The translations under genes were made by a program, and so were the position numbers. Shown one piece after another: positions 44,269 to 51,269 of a stretch of DNA of 64,000 bases. Within the stretch, counting starts at the first letter, position 1. Every line of letters begins with the position of its first letter. The DNA is from Clostridia bacterium (lineage in GTDB: Bacteria; Bacillota; Clostridia; TANB77; CAG-508): the NCBI GenBank assembly GCA_017429505.1, contig JAFROW010000008.1, forward strand, positions 62,001 to 126,000, in the 5' to 3' direction. Under the pieces are notes generated by a model. The model was not told the DNA's origin. It was given only the letters and a program-made list of their open reading frames with translations, and did not search any database.

Positions 44269-45666
44269 ATGACAAGAATTAAAAGCAAGATGAAATTTTT
44301 GATAATGTTAGGCCTAGCATTATTAGCTGTATGTATATTTAATACATCAGTAAATGCAACTACTAATGAAGAAATTAAAAATATAATACCAGATACGATA
44401 AACCTGGATATTCCAGAAGAAGAATATAATAAAGCCCAAACATCAATAGCAAACAAAGTTAAAGAAATTATTGCAAATAGTAATTTGGAAGATAAAGATA
44501 ATCTAAATGTATCAGCAGATTATAATGTGTTATATTTTTATGAAGCAACTGTTAATGTAGGTTCAACACAAAAAGAAGTAAATATTTTATTTAATAACAC
44601 AAACAATGTAGATAAAGAAGAAGAACAATATATTAAGAACTTAAAAATAGATAATCCTAAATATATTGAAACTGATTTGAATTATTTAGCTGTTAATAAA
44701 GAAAATAAAGAACAATGGAGTTATTGTGAAAAAAAATTAAATGAATATTTTACTAAAAAAGTAAATGATAGTAATATTAAATTAGTTGCTGTGATTGGCC
44801 AAGGTGCTGGAAATGGAATAAATTTAGGAGCTACGAATGTATATTTGTATATTTTTAAAAATGGAAAACTATATGATATAAGAGATATTGAAAATATAAC
44901 ATTTATTCCAGTAGTTGATGTTCCAGCTAATCTAACTGACAAAGAACTTAATGACTATGTTATTAAAGAAGTAAATAAACTATACAATTATGATGAATAC
45001 GGATATGCAAGTATTTCTAAAAAAGCAGATAATATTTATACATTAAATTCAGAGAGTGAAGATAAAGAGTTTTATAATTGTGAGATTATGGTAAAAAGAG
45101 AAAAAGCAACAGCAGTTACAGATACAGATGCAGATACTAAAATTAAACTTGATACTACATCAGCAGTAGTTCCAAAAGGTACAACATTAGAAGCGAAAGA
45201 AGTTAAAGATGGAGCAACATATAATACAGTTGTTAAAGCAGTAGAAAATGAAGTGGATAAATTTGTGTTATATGATATTTACTTAATGAATAACAATGCC
45301 AAAATCCAACCAAATGGAAAAGTTAAAGTTTCAATACCTGTTCCAGATGGTTATGATACTTCTAAAATAGTTGTATATAGAGTAGAGGAAAATGGAACAA
45401 AGACTAAATTAGATGTAACTGTAAAAGATGGCTATATTACATTTGAAACAGACCACTTTTCAAATTATGTTGTTGGAGAAGAAAAAACAACAGTATCAGA
45501 AGAAGCAACAAAAGAAACAACAGATACATCAAAGGCATCTAATACTACAAAAAGAGAATTAGATAATACACCTAAAACAGGAGCAGAAACTAATATCATA
45601 ACAGTAATATCTTCAATAATTAGTTTAGTATCAGCAGGGGCAGTTGCATTAGTAAGAAAATTTTAG
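44269..45666 (+). CDS. Cell-wall-sorted surface protein (sortase substrate)
   Basis: 465 residues; GGGGGTG lies about ten bases before the ATG. The signal peptide (about 1-31) ends near SVNA. Residues 33-280 have no family I know. Residues about 290-410 are a beta domain with PKGTTLEAKEV and KVSIPVPDGYDTSKIVVYRVEENG, seen in clostridial surface proteins. A Thr/Lys-rich linker leads to the sorting signal: D-N-T-P-K-T-G, a 20-residue hydrophobic stretch and R-K-F. The sortase gene follows 67 bases on. They form a dedicated pair, likely a host-benefit cargo. Confidence 0.85.
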   Translation: MTRIKSKMKFLIMLGLALLAVCIFNTSVNATTNEEIKNIIPDTINLDIPEEEYNKAQTSIANKVKEIIANSNLEDKDNLNVSADYNVLYFYEATVNVGSTQKEVNILFNNTNNVDKEEEQYIKNLKIDNPKYIETDLNYLAVNKENKEQWSYCEKKLNEYFTKKVNDSNIKLVAVIGQGAGNGINLGATNVYLYIFKNGKLYDIRDIENITFIPVVDVPANLTDKELNDYVIKEVNKLYNYDEYGYASISKKADNIYTLNSESEDKEFYNCEIMVKREKATAVTDTDADTKIKLDTTSAVVPKGTTLEAKEVKDGATYNTVVKAVENEVDKFVLYDIYLMNNNAKIQPNGKVKVSIPVPDGYDTSKIVVYRVEENGTKTKLDVTVKDGYITFETDHFSNYVVGEEKTTVSEEATKETTDTSKASNTTKRELDNTPKTGAETNIITVISSIISLVSAGAVALVRKF

Positions 45667-45669
45667 TAT

Positions 45670-45711
45670 AAATGGGTAGATATACATTTCAAATGATACC
45701 TACCCCATTTT
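45670..45711 (+). terminator. Attenuator-like hairpin between substrate and sortase
   Basis: AAATGGGTAG and CTACCCCATTTT pair around a loop of about 20 bases. It probably lowers sortase expression relative to its substrate. Confidence 0.5.
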
Positions 45712-45732
45712 AGTATAAAGGAAGTTATAGAT

Positions 45733-46512
45733 ATGACAAAACATACAGATAACAATAAAGGATTTAAAAGAATAGTTTTAATATTATTATCCATTCTGAT
45801 TATATTAAGCGTCATATTGTATGTGAAAATAAAATTAGACGAATACAGAGAAAATAAGAGTCAAAGAGAAGTATCGCAGGTTTTAGATATAATAGATATT
45901 CCAGAAGAAGATATAACACCAGTTGTTACAGAAAGAATGTTAAAAGTAAAGAAACTAAAACAAGAGAATAATGATATTGTAGGCTGGTTACAAATTGATG
46001 GTACTAATATAAATTACCCTGTTTTACAAAGCAAAGATAATGATTACTATCTAAAACATAATTTTAAACACAAATATATTTCAACAGGTTCAATATTTTT
46101 AGACAAAGATTATGATTGGAATAAACCAAGTTCAAATTTATTGATATATGGACACAGAAATAAAGTTGGGTTGATGTTTGATGAGTTAATTAAGTATAAA
46201 GATGAAGCATTTTACAAGGAGCATAAGACTATTAGATTTACAACAGCAGATGAAGATGCTGAATATGAAATAATGTCAGCATTTAAGTCACGAGTATATT
46301 ATACAGATGAAACAGATGTGTTTAGATACTACTATTTCATTGATGCAGAAGACAAAGAAGAATATGATGAGTATGTAACTAATTGTAAGAAATCCAGCTT
46401 ATATGATACAGGATTCACAGCAAAATATGGTGAACAATTACTTACATTATCTACTTGCGATTATGAAGTAGAAAATGGAAGATTTGTAGTAGTTGCAGTT
46501 AAAAGAAAATAA
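45733..46512 (+). CDS. srtB: Class B sortase
   Basis: 259 residues. An N-terminal membrane anchor (about 13-32) leads to the catalytic domain: GWLQIDGTNINYPVLQSKDNDYYLKHNF, His141 in IYGHR, Cys242 in LTLSTCDY and Arg250 in GRFVVVAV, the triad needed for transpeptidation. The long NINYPV...DYYLKHNF insert marks class B. It should cut the T-P-K-T-G signal of the protein encoded upstream and link it to peptidoglycan. Clostridial class B enzymes are known to accept PXTG-type signals. Confidence 0.93.
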   Translation: MTKHTDNNKGFKRIVLILLSILIILSVILYVKIKLDEYRENKSQREVSQVLDIIDIPEEDITPVVTERMLKVKKLKQENNDIVGWLQIDGTNINYPVLQSKDNDYYLKHNFKHKYISTGSIFLDKDYDWNKPSSNLLIYGHRNKVGLMFDELIKYKDEAFYKEHKTIRFTTADEDAEYEIMSAFKSRVYYTDETDVFRYYYFIDAEDKEEYDEYVTNCKKSSLYDTGFTAKYGEQLLTLSTCDYEVENGRFVVVAVKRK

Positions 46513-46514
46513 TC

Positions 46515-46547
46515 AAGTTCGCTAATTATAAAGTTAGTGGACTTTTT
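46515..46547 (+). terminator. Terminator of the sortase gene
   Basis: AAGTTCGCTAA and TTAGTGGACTT pair (two G-U pairs in RNA), followed by TTTTT. Confidence 0.7.
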
Positions 46548-46616
46548 CTATTGCACTTATTCCATTACTAAAAATTTTAAATAGTAAGATATTATCAGAA
46601 GGAGAGTGTAGTAAAA

Positions 46617-46790
46617 ATGGAAGAAATACAATATATAGAAGATATTCAGGATTTAACTATAAAAGCATTACTTGATGCATATTTAGATGATTATGAAGAT
46701 ACATATAGAAAGCAGAGAGATGAAATTATAGTAATAGATGATAAACAAAAATTACAAGAATTATTGGTAGATTTGATAAAAACTGCATAA
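46617..46790 (+). CDS. Small acidic protein, unknown
   Basis: A 57-residue frame starting MEEIQYIEDIQDLTIKALL, with AGAAGGAG 12 bases upstream. It is acidic and predicted all-helical. It stands between the sortase and resolvase modules with a terminator downstream (46917). There is no known family. Confidence 0.5.
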   Translation: MEEIQYIEDIQDLTIKALLDAYLDDYEDTYRKQRDEIIVIDDKQKLQELLVDLIKTA

Positions 46791-46916
46791 TATCATCGTT
46801 GAAGAAGCACCACAATCTAATTTAAAGCATTTTTCTAACCACAGATAACAAGTTATATGTCTTGAATTTTAATACAATCTAACAAAGCATAACTCTATCA
46901 TTTTTTATACATTCCA

Positions 46917-46955
46917 AGAGAAGATTGATTTAATTACTTATCTTCTCTTATTTTT
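46917..46955 (+). terminator. Intrinsic terminator
   Basis: AGAGAAGAT and ATCTTCTCT around a 14-base loop, then TATTTTT. The gap 46791-47105 holds otherwise only the inverted repeat at 47007. Confidence 0.75.
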
Positions 46956-47006
46956 ATGTATTCATAAAAGTATAGGATTCTGTACATTGTAAAATCATTA
47001 TTTTAT

Positions 47007-47042
47007 ATATTCAAAAAGGTTGGTATATTATTTTTTGAATAT
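47007..47042. promoter_or_regulatory. 11-base inverted repeat upstream of the small resolvase
   Basis: ATATTCAAAAA and TTTTTGAATAT are perfect arms with 14 bases between, 64 bases before the resolvase start. This geometry fits a resolvase dimer site or operator. Confidence 0.5.
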
Positions 47043-47105
47043 TCACAAATTGGATTGGACATTAGTGGACAAAGGAGGTATAATGTTTATAAGAGGTGAT
47101 TAACT

Positions 47106-47708
47106 ATGACGAAAACAGTAGCATATATTAGAGTTTCTTCCAAAGACCAGAATTTAGATAGGCAACTTGCAGTATTAAATGCTCTTGGAATTGAAGAAAA
47201 ATATATTTATCAAGATAAACAAAGTGGTAAGGATTTTGAAAGAGTAGGCTATATGTATATGAAAAAATCATTAGAACCAGGAGATACATTAGTTATCAAG
47301 GAGTTAGACAGGTTAGGTAGAAATCAAATGGAACTAAAAAAAGAGTGGGAATATTTTAGAGATAATGAAATAAATGTTAGAGTATTAGATATGCCAGCAC
47401 TTAATATAAATTATGATGATGAAAATATAAAACCTCTTGTGAAGATGATAAATAATATTATATTTGAGATAATGAGTTGGAAAGCAGAAAATGAAAGAGA
47501 AACAATAAAAAAAAGACAAGCAGAAGGGATTGCAACAGCAAAAGCAAATAATGTTAAATTCGGTAGGCCAAAGACCAAAATTCCAGATAATTTTATTGGG
47601 ATATGCACCAGATGGAGAAATGGTGAAATAACAGCAACAGATGCTATTATATTAACAGGAATGAAAAGAACTAATTTCTATAAACAAGTAAAATCATTAA
47701 ATTTATAG
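47106..47708 (+). CDS. Small serine resolvase/invertase
   Basis: 200 residues. The catalytic domain begins TVAYIRVSSKDQNLDRQ with Ser11 as nucleophile and contains ELDRLGRNQ with the conserved arginines; the long E helix follows. The C-terminal HTH (about 160-198, KIPDNFIGICTRWRNGEITATDAIILTGMKRTNFYK) fits the Hin/resolvase type. It may resolve multimers of the replicating circle, invert a segment or assist the large recombinase. An AGGAGG precedes the ATG. Confidence 0.9.
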   Translation: MTKTVAYIRVSSKDQNLDRQLAVLNALGIEEKYIYQDKQSGKDFERVGYMYMKKSLEPGDTLVIKELDRLGRNQMELKKEWEYFRDNEINVRVLDMPALNINYDDENIKPLVKMINNIIFEIMSWKAENERETIKKRQAEGIATAKANNVKFGRPKTKIPDNFIGICTRWRNGEITATDAIILTGMKRTNFYKQVKSLNL

Positions 47709-47720
47709 TAAGGAGAGCCT

Positions 47721-47969
47721 ATGAATAAACTAGAAATTGAAATTGCAAGTTTTAAAGAAGAAGTATTAACTACTGGAATGACTATGTCTATGTATCTAAA
47801 TAAAAAGAAGAGTTTAATAAACAAAATAGAATGTTTTAGTAATAAGAGTTTAATGTTTTTTCAGCAACTTTATTTTATAGATTTGATAAATCGACAACAG
47901 TATTTAGATATGAAGATTAAAGTAGATAAATCAAGAAAGCATTATAAATCAATGTTATCAATTATATAA
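47721..47969 (+). CDS. Small helical protein, unknown
   Basis: 82 residues, start 12 bases after the resolvase stop with AAGGAG in between, so it is in the same operon. Predicted helical and basic towards the end (DKSRKHYKSML). I cannot match it to any family. As a resolvase partner it might be an accessory or regulatory factor. Confidence 0.5.
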   Translation: MNKLEIEIASFKEEVLTTGMTMSMYLNKKKSLINKIECFSNKSLMFFQQLYFIDLINRQQYLDMKIKVDKSRKHYKSMLSII

Positions 47970-47976
47970 GTGAATT

Positions 47977-48005
47977 AGGAGAATAGAAATTGCATCTATT
48001 CTCCT
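47977..48005. terminator. Bidirectional terminator with an embedded stop codon
   Basis: AGGAGAATAG and CTATTCTCCT around ten bases, between convergent genes; the stop codon of the leftward gene is in the stem. Confidence 0.75.
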
Positions 48006-48766
48006 TTATCATCTTCAAATAAATTTTCTATAAATGCATTTAATACACCACGAAATGCTCGAACTATGTTATCTTTGGTTTCATTGAAACTTGGAATTGG
48101 TTTATCACCCATATTTAGTTTGCCTTTATCTTCAATTTCCTGTATATATTGTATGAATTCTTTATAGGACATTTTTTTTGTGTGGTCATTATATTTCTTT
48201 ATGTGCAGTAATTCGCCTATGTTTTCATCTATCTCTTTTTCAAAAGTATTTAAAAAACTTTTTTGATGTATAAGATAATTTATTATTTTTGAATATGTGT
48301 TCTCTAAATATTCTCCATCTTTAAGAAGACTTGGCAAGTTTTTAAAACTCATTTCATTATAACTTTCTTCGTCAATACCAATCTGCTTTAATAAAACAAG
48401 TCGAAAATCTTTATGGTATTCCTTGGGAACAATATCTACAACCTTACATTTAAAAACTTTTGCAAATTTAGTATATACATTATATTGTTTAATAGATGGT
48501 GTGCTAGTTCCTAGATAATATTTCTTAATAGTGTCCCAATCTACACCTGTTGCCTTTTCTAATGCAGCATAAACTTCTTGTTTATATGCTTGTCTGTATG
48601 TTTCTACTTCTTTATTTAATTCTTTTTTTCTCTTTTTCTTTTGCTGGTTTGCAATTTTTAATTTATTTACTTCAGAATCAACATATATGCGTAATACCAT
48701 ATTAAATGGGTAATGATTATAGTTTCCTTTTTTTGACAAATTCTCATTTTTGGTCTTTTTACTCAT
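47996..48766 (-). CDS. Putative DNA-binding regulator of the element
   Basis: 256 residues. Residues about 60-110 (EVYAALEKATGVDWDTIKKYYLGTSTPSIKQYNVYTKFAKVFKCKVVDIVP) look like a divergent Cro/C1 HTH, ending with the usual cytoplasmic-repressor sequence F-x-C-x-V-x-D-I-V. The rest is helical and unassigned. It is divergent from the Rep module across a region with three palindromes (48781-48950), so it is a candidate repressor of replication. The N-terminal 60 residues are highly basic. Confidence 0.6.
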   Translation of the reverse strand: MSKKTKNENLSKKGNYNHYPFNMVLRIYVDSEVNKLKIANQQKKKRKKELNKEVETYRQAYKQEVYAALEKATGVDWDTIKKYYLGTSTPSIKQYNVYTKFAKVFKCKVVDIVPKEYHKDFRLVLLKQIGIDEESYNEMSFKNLPSLLKDGEYLENTYSKIINYLIHQKSFLNTFEKEIDENIGELLHIKKYNDHTKKMSYKEFIQYIQEIEDKGKLNMGDKPIPSFNETKDNIVRAFRGVLNAFIENLFEDDKGE

Positions 48767-48780
48767 AACTACTCCTTTGG

Positions 48781-48950
48781 AGCAAAATGATTTGTTTTAA
48801 AAAATGAACCAAATTTTGTGATATACATTATATAGTTCATTGCAGATGAGCCACCATTTTGCTTTGAATAAATTTAATAAAAATGCAAGAGTGGTCTTCC
48901 AAACTATACTCTTGCGTTGATTGACAGTCCACTAACACAAGTATATGTGT
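48781..48950. promoter_or_regulatory. Palindrome-rich control region between repressor and Rep module
   Basis: AGCAAAAT (48781-48788) and ATTTTGCT (48856-48863) are inverted. GCAAGAGT (48885-48892) and ACTCTTGC (48908-48915) form a stem. TTGACA at 48921-48926 is a likely -35 whose -10 region coincides with ACACA-AGTATA-TGTGT (48935-48950). This could be an operator set or an origin for Rep. Confidence 0.5.
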
Positions 48951-49047
48951 TTATTAAGCAGACTTTATATAAATTCTCTATACATATATATACTATATTT
49001 TATGGAATTTGTCAATCTCCTAAATCAATATTAAAGGGGGGGTAACA

Positions 49048-49392
49048 ATGATTGCAGTAGGAAATTTTACATTTAAGAGTTTCAAAGAGAGAGAAGCAGG
49101 TAGTTTTACAAATATTCAAACTGGTGAAGTTATTGAATATACAGCAAGTCATATATTGAAATTTGATGAAGAACTTGAAGACGGAGATATTCGTGAAAGA
49201 AAAGCAAAAGTTGAATTAGATAACCACGAACTGATACAAAAATTATTGAAAGTTAAATCATATCAACCTATAACTCTCAAATTTAAAGTTAATCTATGCA
49301 AAGATGGAAGTTTTGGTTTTGTAAAACTTATAGATGCAATAGTTCCAGAAAATGAAAAACAAAAAAATCAAGAAGAAAAATCAATACAATAA
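49048..49392 (+). CDS. Putative single-stranded DNA-binding protein of the Rep module
   Basis: 114 residues starting after AAAGGGGGGG. The sequence is beta-rich (FTNIQTGEVIEYTASHILKFDEEL, then PITLKFKVNLCKDGSFGFVKLIDAIV) with an acidic Lys/Gln/Glu tail, as in small OB-fold ssDNA-binding proteins. It lies 82 bases before an HUH Rep. Inoviruses and related rolling-circle replicons pair Rep with such a protein. The assignment rests on position and composition, not on a motif. Confidence 0.45.
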   Translation: MIAVGNFTFKSFKEREAGSFTNIQTGEVIEYTASHILKFDEELEDGDIRERKAKVELDNHELIQKLLKVKSYQPITLKFKVNLCKDGSFGFVKLIDAIVPENEKQKNQEEKSIQ

Positions 49393-49474
49393 TTTTATAT
49401 TTTGTATTATAGATTAACTAGATACAAATAAGAAACATTAGGGTGTAAGAATTTGAGTTAAGGAGTGGTGAAAA

Positions 49475-50359
49475 ATGTCTAGTGTATTTTTTCAAGATGG
49501 AGAAAATTATAGAATTGATAGGAGCAAAAAGATTAAGATAACAAGATATGATGTGTCTGGTGATGCAGAAATTATTGATACATCGAATAAAGTTAATGGT
49601 TTGAAAGACATAGAGAAAATTAGTAAGAATATGTACTTTGATAAAAAAAAGAATAGATATGTAAGATACAAATCAGATGATGAAAAAACAGAAGATAGTT
49701 TAAGGAAGAGTATGAAAGTGCTTAATAATAAGTTAAAGAACAATTTTAATGGTGGCAGTAATGAATTGTTTATAACATTAACAACAACAGTTCCAGTTAC
49801 AGATGTAGCAGAAATCAAATTATATTTTGAACAATTCTGGGAGAAATTAAAGTCAATATACAATGGACTAGAATATGCTTATGTACTTGAATGGCAGGAG
49901 CAAAGAAACAGTTGGCATTTTCATTTATTACTTAAAGATATAAAAAACCCTGTGTTATATATTCCAAATTCTAAAATAGAACTTTTATGGGGTAAGGGTT
50001 ATACAAAGACAAGTAGAGTTTCAGCAGACCTTAAATATAATAGCATAGATGAAGAAGAAATATTGAAATATGATGACAGAGATATAAGAAATACAGTACA
50101 GATATTAGGAATAAAAAGAGTAATTTCCTATATGTGCAAAATGAAGAGTAAGAAATCTATACCACGATATGTTAGATGCTTTGAAACAAGCAGAAATCTA
50201 AAATCTCCACAAATAGAAGTTAAAACATATGGAGATATATATGATGAAATGATTGAAAATAACTATCAGTTGAGTAAAGAAAGAACAACTCTTGTTAGAG
50301 ATGTAAAAACAAAAGCAATAGTTAATAAGATTAAAAAGGAAGTTTGGAGTATAAAATAG
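49475..50359 (+). CDS. rep: Rolling-circle replication initiator (HUH endonuclease)
   Basis: 294 residues. The three Rep motifs are present in order: motif 1 ELFITLTTT (about 97-105); motif 2 with His148 and His150 in NSWHFHLLLKD, the metal-binding HUH; and motif 3 with Tyr219 and Lys222 in ISYMCKMKSK, the nicking tyrosine. No helicase domain. The layout fits the G2P/plasmid Rep group. It would nick a double-strand origin and start leading-strand synthesis on the excised circle. A candidate origin lies just downstream (50422-50478). Confidence 0.88.
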   Translation: MSSVFFQDGENYRIDRSKKIKITRYDVSGDAEIIDTSNKVNGLKDIEKISKNMYFDKKKNRYVRYKSDDEKTEDSLRKSMKVLNNKLKNNFNGGSNELFITLTTTVPVTDVAEIKLYFEQFWEKLKSIYNGLEYAYVLEWQEQRNSWHFHLLLKDIKNPVLYIPNSKIELLWGKGYTKTSRVSADLKYNSIDEEEILKYDDRDIRNTVQILGIKRVISYMCKMKSKKSIPRYVRCFETSRNLKSPQIEVKTYGDIYDEMIENNYQLSKERTTLVRDVKTKAIVNKIKKEVWSIK

Positions 50360-50421
50360 AGATTTAAACTCTTGTAAATACTTTTTAAAATACAGCAGAT
50401 AAATAGAATTTAGATGATAAC

Positions 50422-50478
50422 AGCAAGGACAAGCAATATGTCAGTATAATACATTGATATACTGCTTCTCCCCTTGCT
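50422..50478 (+). other. Candidate double-strand origin downstream of rep
   Basis: Nested inverted repeats: AGCAAGG/CCTTGCT outside (50422-50428, 50472-50478) and CAGTAT/ATACTG inside (50442-50447, 50459-50464). A cruciform in the gap after a Rep gene is typical of nick sites; the exact nick cannot be read. Confidence 0.45.
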
Positions 50479-50514
50479 TATAATATGAAATAAGATGAAA
50501 AGGAGAAATTAAAA

Positions 50515-50838
50515 ATGATATTCGGTTATGTTAGAAAAGCCAAAAATGAAGATTTAGGAGAAAGTTTAGAAAAACAAAAACACGAGTTATTAAAGTTAAA
50601 TGACAAGGTAGATTATATATTTGAAGAATATGCGAATGGACTAGATGTAAACAGACCAGAATTAAACAAAATGCTGGAAACTGTTACAGATGGAGATGTA
50701 ATAGTTACAACAGATATAAGCAGACTAACAAGAGATATAAAGCAACTTAATGATATAGTAGAATTAGCAAAAAAGAATAATATAAAACTTCAAGTTGGAA
50801 CTACAATATGGGACAATACAGATAGTATGTATATTTAA
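50515..50838 (+). CDS. Resolvase-domain protein without catalytic serine
   Basis: 107 residues, only the N-terminal resolvase domain. It aligns from MIFGYVRKAKNEDLGESLEKQ to TTDISRLTRDIKQLND. Where resolvases have Y-x-R-V-S, this reads Y-V-R-K-A, so the nucleophile is Ala9. The arginines of S-R-L-T-R-D (70, 73) remain. There is no DNA-binding domain. AAGGAG lies seven bases before the ATG. It cannot cut DNA but could bind another serine recombinase and regulate it. Confidence 0.75.
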   Translation: MIFGYVRKAKNEDLGESLEKQKHELLKLNDKVDYIFEEYANGLDVNRPELNKMLETVTDGDVIVTTDISRLTRDIKQLNDIVELAKKNNIKLQVGTTIWDNTDSMYI

Positions 50839-51063
50839 TATGATAACAAGCAGAAGATGAAATATGATTTATAGTGATTAGATTAACAGAGATGATAGTA
50901 AATATAGTAGTAATAAATCAAGAAGTAGTTTAGGAAGTTATAAATAAAAGATAATAAATTTAGAAGTAATAAAGGTATTAAATAATGTCGTAGTATAATA
51001 TACTGTTGATATATACACATAAATCTTAAATATATGAATAAAAATTAACAAGGGGTATTTAAG

Positions 51064-51174
51064 ATGGAAAATATAATTTGTGAAAATATATTTGTTTCAG
51101 CAGATGAAACAGAAAGATGTCAGACATTTAACGATGTATGGCAGATGATAGTTAATTTAATGATAAATAGTTAA
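51064..51174 (+). CDS. 36-residue protein directly upstream of the integrase
   Basis: The frame starts MENIICENIFVSADETERCQ and ends VWQMIVNLMINS. AAGGGG lies eight bases upstream. It is the last gene before the integrase and of a size compatible with a recombination directionality factor or leader peptide. It has no recognisable domain. Confidence 0.5.
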   Translation: MENIICENIFVSADETERCQTFNDVWQMIVNLMINS

Positions 51175-51193
51175 TTTATGATAAACAGTTTAC

Positions 51194-51239
51194 ACGAACC
51201 AGTATTTTGGTGTAAAATGTTTATCGAGTATTGGTTCGT
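51194..51239 (+). promoter_or_regulatory. Inverted repeat in the integrase leader
   Basis: ACGAACCAGTA (51194-51204) and TATTGGTTCGT (51229-51239) match at ten of eleven positions across 24 bases, 30 bases before the integrase ATG. TTTTG follows, so it may be an operator or attenuator. Confidence 0.5.
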
Positions 51240-51269
51240 TTTGCTGTTTCTTTTAGGGGGAATTGTAAA

